Shown here piece by piece: positions 22,061 through 28,214 of a stretch of 28,214 nt of DNA (position 1 is the stretch's first letter; every line of letters starts with the position of its first letter). Source of the stretch: Saccoglossus kowalevskii. Its lineage: Eukaryota > Hemichordata > Enteropneusta > Harrimaniidae. Under the pieces are notes generated by a model, which was given only the letters and a program-made list of their open reading frames with translations, did no database searches and was not told where the DNA came from. Location: NCBI RefSeq assembly GCF_000003605.2, contig NW_003122930.1, positions 43,223 to 71,436 of the forward strand, written 5' to 3'. The translations under genes and the position numbers were made by a program.

Positions 22061-22073
22061 AAAGATGGCGACG
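22061..22073 (+). promoter_or_regulatory. YY1-like motif overlapping the UTP15 start codon
   Basis: AAAGATGGCGAC contains AAGATGGCG, the core of the consensus bound by the zinc-finger factor YY1 in animals, with the ATG of the motif being the UTP15 initiator codon. Overlap of this motif with the start region is known for ribosome-biogenesis and other housekeeping genes. The match is seen directly. Occupancy, and whether this lineage's YY1 uses the same site, are inferred. Confidence 0.4.
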
Positions 22074-22157
22074 TCCTACAAGAAAACACCCGTTCGCTTG
22101 CCCAGTGAATTCGGAGAAACATACTCGCGAGATAAGACGTACTGGCAAAATCTTGAG
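22065..22157 (+). CDS. UTP15: UTP15, small-subunit processome WD40 protein, exon 1
   Basis: UTP15 is a subunit of the t-UTP/UtpA subcomplex of the nucleolar small-subunit processome, needed for pre-18S rRNA processing and for rDNA transcription. This first coding exon has 31 codons (MATSYKKTPVRLPSEFGE, then TYSRDKTYWQNLE). It matches the family N terminus, where a short Lys/Pro segment leads to a conserved D-x-x-Y/W-W-x-N motif before the first beta-propeller blade. The ATG at 22065 is the only plausible start. It sits in AAAGATGGCG, and the exon ends at GAG|gtattt in phase 0. CpG is locally raised around the start, and the next intron is 631 bp. Across the window about 235 of the roughly 520 residues usual for the family are present. 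Confidence 0.88.
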
Positions 22158-22788
22158 GTATTTGATTTTAAGTTGATCTGATTTGAGTTTGCAGTTGCAT
22201 TAAGTAAACAACGGGCCCAGTTATTGTGTGTACCTTGTCAACCTTGTACGCACGTGGTATGAATGGAATGATGTCAACATAACCAGGGATAATAACACAA
22301 TCTCGGAACACGATCAAGTCAGTGTAACGACAATAACGTGATTGTTTGCTGAGCAGTGTTGTCATCGCGGGTAGTTTGGAGAATAAAAAAAAACGTCATG
22401 GTTATCCTAGATCACTGATGTCAACTTTGCATAATAAGGGGTTGACCACTATATATTGGGGGGGGGGGTACAGTCACGCGTGTCGTAGTTTTTGTCAGAA
22501 ATGTACATACTGGGGTTACACGGCAAGCACTCCGTCCTAATTATTGCGAAGTTTTTTTTTATTTTAAAATTGTCCTTCCATTTCAACAAAACCACAAAGA
22601 TGTATATTTTCAAATTGTTGGCGTAATGTTTATAGGGTTTTTCCTAAAGAGTTTGCCAAGTTCCATGCAAATCTTGTTTGCTCATGCTGTAAGATTGAGT
22701 GTACATATACTATTTTAATTTTGACTATCATTTCTGTTGATGTCTGCCAAGTGCGTAATTTTACTGTAGTATTTTGTTTTTCTTTAAG

Positions 22789-22881
22789 TTTCCCATTACA
22801 GTCAAAGAATACAGTGCTATAAGCAATATACACTACTCACCTGTTGAACCTCATAATTATGCTGCGACAAGTTCATCCAGG
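22789..22881 (+). CDS. UTP15: UTP15 exon 2
   Basis: The exon has 31 codons (residues 32-62) between a TCTTTAAG acceptor and an AGG|gtaagg donor, phase 0 on both sides. It reads FPITVKEYSAISNIHYSP, then VEPHNYAATSSSR. This corresponds to the family pattern PVxIKEFxAVxxxxFSP...YNYAVTSSSR that forms the outer strand and first blade of the UTP15 propeller. The exon is recognised by family similarity and splice borders. Confidence 0.92.
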
Positions 22882-23168
22882 GTAAGGTCACACTATTTTC
22901 CAACCATTACTTGTTTTTTTTTGTTTTTTTTATTTAGAGTATCCCTCAATAAAAGAAATGGATTACATGCTTGTCAATTAATACAAATACTGTTTTGTCT
23001 ATTGCTTTCATTTCAAGCGAGACAAATTTGTGCGAGTAATAGAATTTTGTGGTAGTTTTTAACAACAGACAATGACAATCCGGTTTCGTCATTTACAACT
23101 TTTTTATTTGTTTTCTGTATTTTGTAAACTCAGGTAACATATACTTTCTGATATTTTTGTTTTCGCAG

Positions 23169-23353
23169 GTTCAGATTTATAGTCCACAAACAGATGAAGT
23201 GGTGAAAACCATCTCTCGATTCAAAGACACAGCATATTGTGGATGTTTCCGAAATGATGGCAAACTACTGATTGCTGGTGGAGAGGAAGGTCTTGTCAGA
23301 TTGTTTGATCTTGGTAGCCGATCCATTCTCAGAACTTTCACTGGTCATCAGAG
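23169..23353 (+). CDS. UTP15: UTP15 exon 3 (WD40 blades)
   Basis: The exon spans residues 63-123 plus two bases of codon 124, between TTTTCGCAG and AG|gtaagt (phase 2 exit). Visible features are VQIYSPQTDEVVKTISRFKD with the family-typical RFKDTAYCGCFRNDGKLL at 79-96, the blade end GGEEGLVRLFDLGSRSILRT, and the GH of the next WD repeat (GHQ at 121-123). RFKDTAYC followed by an R-x-DG-x-LLxAG pattern is diagnostic for UTP15 rather than for a generic WD40 protein. Confidence 0.95.
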
Positions 23354-23757
23354 GTAAGTCACCATGGAAACACTACCGACCTTGAAAAAAAAATTCTGAT
23401 TATCACACATACCAGTTAAAGTTCTGCATGTCACAGCTTTTTTTGTTGGCAATGTCAAATAAATTGAATAAACAATAGAAAAAGAAAAAAATTACATGAA
23501 AAATGAAACAAAAAACACTATTTTTATACATTTCAAATTTTCTAGGCATTTCTTCAATACCTTGTTTTGTTTTTCCAATTTTATTCTTGTAGAATTTATT
23601 AATAATTGACTTGGGCTGTAATTCTCAAAAATGCCACCATATCCGCAAGCGATTGCAGTTCTTGAGAACTTGCTTGATTGGTATGAACTTGTGAACTTGT
23701 TCATGATATACAGAAATATGTATAAATTGCTGCATATGCCTCTGTCATATTTTGCAG

Positions 23758-23936
23758 GCCTGTCCACGTTAATAGGTTTACATCAGATAACGTCCACATT
23801 ATTTCGTGCAGCGACGACAAGACAGTCAAATATTGGGATATTCCAAACGAAACAGAAATCTCACATTTTGAGGAACATACTGACTACATCCGATGTGGCA
23901 TTGTTAGTTCTACCAGTAATGATTTATTATTAACAG
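23758..23936 (+). CDS. UTP15: UTP15 exon 4 (WD40 blades)
   Basis: The exon completes Arg124 and runs through residues 125-183, with one base of codon 184, between TTTTGCAG and ACAG|gtgagt (phase 1 exit). It carries a complete WD blade, PVHVNRFTSDNVHIISCSDD followed by KTVKYWDIPNETE (the structural WD at 150-151), and the start of the next blade, HFEEHTDYIRCG. The match to the family is strong along its whole length. The following intron is long (3.3 kb) and carries two inverted-repeat elements. Confidence 0.95.
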
Positions 23937-24131
23937 GTGAGTTTATAAACCAGCAGGTCTTTTTTTTTTCTGTTTGGCTGTGTACCAAATTGAAGCCCAT
24001 GAAATTCAGCGGAAATTATTTTGGATATGAATATGCATACTGATTAATTTAATGTAGTGGCATGGAAATTACATAGCAAAATTTTGTAGCAGTGAATGTT
24101 TCATTTGTTATCTTTAAAAGAGTGGTTCAAA

Positions 24132-24190
24132 GCGACTTTCTCTGGGGTCCTGGGGAGTCGCTGACTTTTTCTAGGGTCCTAGGGAGTTGC
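24132..24190. repeat. 30-bp tandem duplication
   Basis: The first unit at 24132-24161 begins GCGACTTTCTCTGGGGTCCT and ends GGGGAGTCGC. The second at 24162-24190 begins TGACTTTTTCTAGGGTCCTA and ends GGGAGTTGC. Each unit is itself a weak hairpin (GCGACT with AGTCGC in the first). Lies in UTP15 intron 4. Confidence 0.65.
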
Positions 24191-24623
24191 AGTGAATTTT
24201 GTTGAATATCATCCTCATGATTGCTTCTAATGTATCAAATTTACATTCTTTGGTTCCTTCTGAACAATATATATACATACAAATATTACATTTTCAGAAA
24301 TGTGTTTTTCTGCGAACTAAATTTAGCCCTAAAATATGATGGCTGTATAAATAAATAAATATAGATAAATTATTTTTATATTGTAAAGTACAGCAAACAA
24401 CAAAGACTAGTATGACATGTCTTGTTACATTCAGTAACCTAAACGGAATGTCTTTTGGTATTTTCACTTGTCAGTACAATTTTATAATTTTTGTAAATCA
24501 TAAATTTTGTTTATGTGTGAAATGTGTTCTAATAGAGCAAATATGATACTTGTTAAATTTGTGAAACATATTTTTTTAATGAATTCAAATAAAGAATATA
24601 GAAATGTTCCATTTTCTCTTGTC

Positions 24624-26735
24624 AATTCACTACGTTCAATTACCCACCATAGTCTGGTCAGTCAAAATTACTATTTTGAACTGTAGGCATTAATCTGTGA
24701 TTCAGCCAATGACTGAGAGAGAAATTTTCAAGATTTTCACCTTACGTCAAAAACCACGTGACCGAGGCAATGAGGCATTGCCTTACAAGAAAGAAAAAAC
24801 TTGGTTGACGCATTTTGGCCACAATGTTGGATCCCTTTGTGTCAGCTTTTTAACTGTAATTAGTTCCTCTCATGCATGTCTTGTTTAATTTTTACCGATG
24901 TGTTGTTAGAAATGCATAGCAAGAAGGGTAACACGCCCAAGGCTCTTCATCATCTTTTTTTCTTGTCACCCCAAAGATCAAGCTTGCAACTCACATAGCA
25001 ATGCTATTTGTATTTACTGTGTGCGGGAATCAAGGTTTTGCCTAGTGATTGTTTTTTTTGTAACAACTGGGGTTCCGAGGCCTGGAATGCTTTCCAAGGT
25101 CGCTTGCAAATTACCGAGACTGACCACGTCGCTCTAGTTTGTAGTAATCGCTAGTACAGTAATGTGAGCTTGAATGAGTGGTGTGTAGCATGAGCAAAAA
25201 GTCCTCCTACTTGTTTTTGGTTGAGAACCTGCCGGAACAAATTGCGTCTCTGCGGTCAGGTAGACCAAATGCAGAGAGAGCATGTTGCAGTTGTCTTTTG
25301 TTTTGGCGAGCCGGAAGAAGCACACCAGCAGGATATATTTGCATGCATGATTTTGAGGGGACCAAGCAGGACAGGGATTTGTACATTAACATTTTACACC
25401 CCCCTCCACCCCGCATTCTGCCAGCCAAGGATCGCCTGTCGGACCCAGTGACAAGGGATTAATTTTGATTTCCTGAGTCCTGCCCCCACTACTGGTCAAT
25501 CCTCATTCGATGACCCGCAGCCGCTCCCAGAGGGGACCTGCCCGGCCATCACGGCTGGTGCAACAACGGGCGGCCCCCTCGGAGTCTGTTCTCCGTATTG
25601 ACTCTGTGAGCCACGCCTTGGGGTGAAGGGGGAACATCAATCCTAATGACCTGATGTTCAACCCCATCATCCTCGATCCTGAAACAGTCACTCTCGGTAG
25701 GACTGTCACTTCCGGGATCCAGATGGCGGGATCCAAAGCAATACCGACTGCAGGACCATCCTGGTCTGGCAGAGTGCTGGACGTAGTGGGGAACACACAG
25801 ACTATGTTGATGGGCGGACCTTGGTCCCCCGTGGAATAGAGGCCTAAGTCTTAAGGTAGGGTAATTCTAAGCTCAACCCTTTCCGCTGGACCAAGTGCTA
25901 CCCGATCTAGCGGTGTTTGAGACCGAAGCCAGCAGAGTCTGGAGTAAAAACTCGTGACCCATCGGATCGTTTAGTTCCTCTCCCGACCCCGGTACCACAA
26001 ATTTGTTGGTTCGGTGGGACATACAAAGAGGGTGGCCATGTTCATGGAATATTTTGACAGTTCAGTCAGAAATAACGCACGCACTGAGAGCAGAGTGGCA
26101 ATCCTCAACCTTTGAGTTGTAGCCAGCCCACTGGAACACGTTGTTTTGTGCTGCCAGAACTCTGGTGCATCAAAGGGGAACACACCAGCCCCTAGACCAG
26201 CAGACACAGCCATTGTTGGGACACCACACGGCTATGCGGGATATCCCGCAGTGTCATCTGGCTCTCGTGGCAGGGGCTGTCTTTGTACAGCGGAATGCAG
26301 TTTTGGGTGTTTTCACTGTGCGCACCACCGGCTCAGTTACGCAGGTTGGACCTCCCCCACCCTCTTCATTTTTGAGAATGGAAGAAGCAGTCTCGGTGAT
26401 TCGGGATCCCACTTACCAGTTGGTACAGGTGAGACCCACGAGCCAGTTTGACTTCTGCCAAGGGCAAGCGGTAACTACCCCAAGCTGACAAAACGTAACG
26501 AACAAAGCCTCGCTAGATTTGAGCGATTTGAGTGTGGAAACAGGTGGTGCTACTGCTGTTGCGCAAGGCGTTGGTACACACCGTTTCTTCACTGGTCTCA
26601 ACTACGTGGTCATAGGTAGAGGGTATTATCCTGGTCTGGGTTTGGTATCATTTTCGGCGTCTGACTCTGCCTACAGTTCAAAATAGTTATTTTGACTGAC
26701 CGTAGTCTATGGTGGGTAATTGAACGTATTGAATT
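24624..26735. mobile_element. 2.1-kb inverted-repeat element 1 in UTP15 intron 4
   Basis: The termini at 24624-24688 and 26669-26735 are about 65-bp imperfect inverted repeats. The left reads AATTCACTACGTTCAATTAC then CCACCATAG...GGTCAGTC AAAATTACTATTTTGAACTG; the right is its reverse complement with few changes. The interior from about 25.04 to 26.62 kb is conspicuously richer in G+C than its surroundings. It has several open stretches of 60-115 codons on both strands, none with a recognisable domain, and a perfect 16-bp palindrome TGCGGGATATCCCGCA at 26235-26250. I see no transposase. It is probably a non-autonomous DNA transposon with acquired internal sequence; a decayed autonomous element is the alternative. 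No clear target duplication could be identified. Confidence 0.7.
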
Positions 26736-26747
26736 TAGGCAGAGAGT

Positions 26748-27080
26748 TCTCAGAACCCACCTATTCACATAGTTCATACCCACCATAGACTCCGGGTCCC
26801 CCCCGACCACCCAATTTTTTCCGTAGCTTTGGCTTAGTCCTTGGTGCTAAGAAAAAGAACCAGACTGAGGAGGAAGACAATATGGCACCGCCTCATTGCC
26901 TTTGTCACGTGGTTCCTGACGTAAGGGGAAAATCTTTAGATCATGGGTATTTCCTCTGACCTAGATTTCTCTCTCCGTCATTGGCTGAATCGCAGATTAA
27001 TGCCTACAGTTCAAAATAGTCATTTGGACTGACCGGAGTCTATGGTGGGTATGAACTATGTGAATAGGCGGGTTCTGAGA
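26748..27080. mobile_element. 333-bp inverted-repeat element 2, adjacent to element 1
   Basis: The 48-bp ends at 26748-26795 and 27033-27080 are near-perfect inverse copies (one mismatch). They begin TCTCAGAACCC, run through CTATTCACATAGTTCATACC and end CACCATAGACTCCGG. Its right arm (about 26884-27050) is also the inverse of the left arm of element 1 (24642-24782), including a shared CACGTG (26906-26911 and 24755-24760) and the CTTACGTC and GGCAATGAGGC blocks. The two elements share an inner arm (ACCCACCATAGAC inward) but have different outermost 20-30 bp. They are only 12 bp apart. Confidence 0.7.
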
Positions 27081-27268
27081 CCCCTCTGACTAAATCAGGT
27101 TCATTGTTACACTGATCTATGTGTCCAAGGTACTGTATTTGATGTGATGACAAGAGTGAATTTGACAGAACACTATTTGACTGAAAAATAACAGTATTGT
27201 GTCTCTCGCTCTACAAGATCCTGGATGCCATATCGAAAGCCACAATCATGTCAATTTGTCTATTCCAG

Positions 27269-27394
27269 GTTCATATGACCATACTGCGAAATTGTTTGAT
27301 TTCCGAACACAGAGCAGCGTGTTGTCTGTGGATCATGGCCAACCAATAGAGTCTATAATTATGTTTCCAAACTGTAGCATGTTCCTTACTGCAG
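27269..27394 (+). CDS. UTP15: UTP15 exon 5 (WD40 blade)
   Basis: The exon completes Gly184 and continues S185-A225, with one base of codon 226, between TATTCCAG and GCAG|gtgagt. It reads GSYDHTAKLFDFRTQSSVLS then VDHGQPIESIIMFPNCSMFL and TA. The GSYDHTxKxFDxR and V-x-HGQPxES blocks are hallmark UTP15 sequence. The exit phase (one base, G) conflicts with the only visible acceptor for exon 6. Confidence 0.95.
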
Positions 27395-28184
27395 GTGAGT
27401 GCATTGAACTGTTCATTTCTCGAATCAACATAATTGCAGTGTACCGGCCACTCATTGGTAACATTTGAGAAGGTCAATTGCAGAAACTGAAATGAAAAAA
27501 AAATATTGTACTTGTGATTTTATTGAAAAAAAACATGCAGTACAAACTCATTTCGACATTAAAGAAAAAAAATCCAGACACCAATCATTTCTTCCACAAC
27601 CTCACTTATTTACGTATTTTTAAAAATGGCTTGTGATTGCATGTATGAAGTCTGATTAAAATCTGATGTAATTGCATCTTTTTGAATTACTATCCAGTTA
27701 CTACAGTTTTAATGGTTCAACAGCCAATTAAAGCTCATATTAAAGGTCACTTTCATTAATTAATTAATTAAGGTCTGCTCATTTTGTAATTGCTGTCCTC
27801 AACAAGTTCTCATCTTCGTGACTCATTTAATTTTTGTTTGCAGTATCCTGTGATCACCACAAGAAAGCTGTGGTTAAATACGCCAATATTGTTGTATTCT
27901 GTAGTATTTCGCAAATGCATCAATCAGCATGTCTCCCTTCGAATACAATGAACCAATCAATCTATTTGTTGTAGCAGGTGATCAGTGTCCTCATTGTAAA
28001 ACAAGCACTGATTGGTCATTCACTTTCACTACTCATGAGTATTAAAATCATAATTCTAGAATGCATGATTAGTTGGTGTATTTTGCCACAATATGCTTGG
28101 AGTGTAGCACAAAAATACTATGCCAGGAAATAATACAAATATAGATATAAATTTTGATGAGAATGTTGACATTGTTTGCTTCAG

Positions 28185-28214
28185 TGGTGTATCCATTAAA
28201 GTATGGGATGTCTT
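28185..28214 (+). CDS. UTP15: UTP15 exon 6, 5' end only, with a phase problem
   Basis: Thirty bases after a TTTGCTTCAG acceptor (AG at 28183-28184), cut by the window end. In the frame GGT GTA TCC ATT AAA GTA TGG GAT they encode GVSIKVWDV, which fits the family's ...SAGG-x-x-VKVWDM after exon 5. That frame leaves only one base (T) before GGT, while exon 5 needs two to complete its split Gly codon, so the spliced message would be one base short. A missing G at the junction in the assembly is the simplest explanation; a real frameshift or an unusual acceptor cannot be excluded. The exon identity itself is well supported. Confidence 0.78.

Larger units (their letters stand above)
18251..22064. 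other. Intergenic region between divergent ARID3 and UTP15
   Basis: This region separates two head-to-head genes. The ARID3-proximal 1 kb is relatively CpG-rich and includes a short hairpin (GCGCTGT at 18861 and ACAGCGC at 18879). The plus strand is open for 108 codons at 18184-18510 antisense to the presumed ARID3 promoter, with no recognisable protein. Further right are a TTAATTAA run near 19530, a small inverted repeat at 19719-19801, and a TACTGTA-family element at 20738-20948. From about 20.95 to 22.0 kb I see only A+T-rich sequence. Unseen 5' UTR exons of either gene could lie here. Confidence 0.7.
22158..28184 (+). other. UTP15 introns 1-5
   Basis: The introns are 22158-22788, 22882-23168, 23354-23757, 23937-27268 and 27395-28184, all GT-AG. 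Introns 1 to 3 are A+T-rich with poly-T runs; intron 1 also has a G run near 22459-22468. Intron 4 holds a 30-bp tandem duplication and two inverted-repeat elements from 24624 to 27080. Intron 5 has an ATTAATTA run near 27757 and a weak pair of inverted arms at about 27871-28105 that may be another short element. No other exon is recognisable in any of them. Confidence 0.85.

Noticed and set aside
25503-26488. Several 60-115 codon open frames in element 1 considered as a transposase
   Set aside because: The frames overlap on both strands, as expected for G+C-richer DNA. No DDE/DDD spacing, zinc finger or other transposase motif could be seen.
27850-27930. Possible UTP15 exon after TTTGTTTGCAG at 27842
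   Set aside because: The acceptor is good, but the encoded sequence does not match UTP15 between exon 5 and exon 6, where the family sequence is contiguous, and no donor gives a sensible in-phase exon.
27871-28105. Possible additional MITE in UTP15 intron 5
   Set aside because: The arms (GTGGTTAAATACGCCAAT versus ATTGGTGTATTTTGCCAC-like) are only moderately similar and no clear ends or target duplication could be set; it is left as a note in the intron entry.
1-28214. CRISPR arrays, bacterial operons, tRNA or rRNA genes
   Set aside because: None is seen. Repeats are tandem or inverted elements without spacer regularity, the genes are intron-split and eukaryotic, and no cloverleaf with A/B boxes was recognised.

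Overview
This is a draft-assembly piece of an animal nuclear genome, not bacterial or viral. It is strongly A+T-rich by eye, its genes are split by GT-AG introns, and one assembly gap (50 N) is present. Both recognisable genes are metazoan. The dense short foldback elements, and a relic that reads like the 2A-type motif of some invertebrate non-LTR retrotransposons, suggest a marine invertebrate such as a hemichordate, lancelet, echinoderm or mollusc. I cannot resolve the species from the sequence.

Two genes lie head to head. On the minus strand is the 5' part of an ARID3/dead ringer (BRIGHT family) transcription factor. Its promoter region lies near 18.2 kb, its first coding exon is 17596-17985, and a second exon is at 4544-4616 across a 13 kb intron. 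The rest of the ARID domain must lie left of the window. On the plus strand is the 5' part of UTP15, a WD40 subunit of the small-subunit processome: five complete coding exons (22065-27394) and the start of a sixth at 28185. The two start codons are about 4.1 kb apart and share an intergenic region with locally raised CpG around each start. The genes act in unrelated processes (transcription control versus nucleolar pre-rRNA processing), and I see no functional coupling beyond adjacency.

The rest is intron and intergenic sequence shaped by repeats: (1) a TACTGTA-ended foldback family with five well-bounded copies, one carrying a 38-bp palindromic insertion with a 7-bp target duplication; (2) a roughly 400-450 bp family with GTTGTGAYGAC ends and a central hairpin, two copies in tandem and one inverted; (3) two adjacent inverted-repeat elements in UTP15 intron 4, the larger with a G+C-rich core; (4) a 37-bp minisatellite next to the ARID3 exon 2, plus smaller tandem arrays.

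The points most worth a second look are the 38-bp micro-insertion, the paired elements in UTP15 intron 4, the 2A-like relic at 181-255, a composite DR1/DR5 nuclear-receptor half-site cluster at 6629-6652, a one-base phase conflict at the UTP15 exon 5/6 junction, and a gap whose two flanks are the same 50 bp. I did not find a convincing new multi-gene system. The novelty here is in mobile-element structure.
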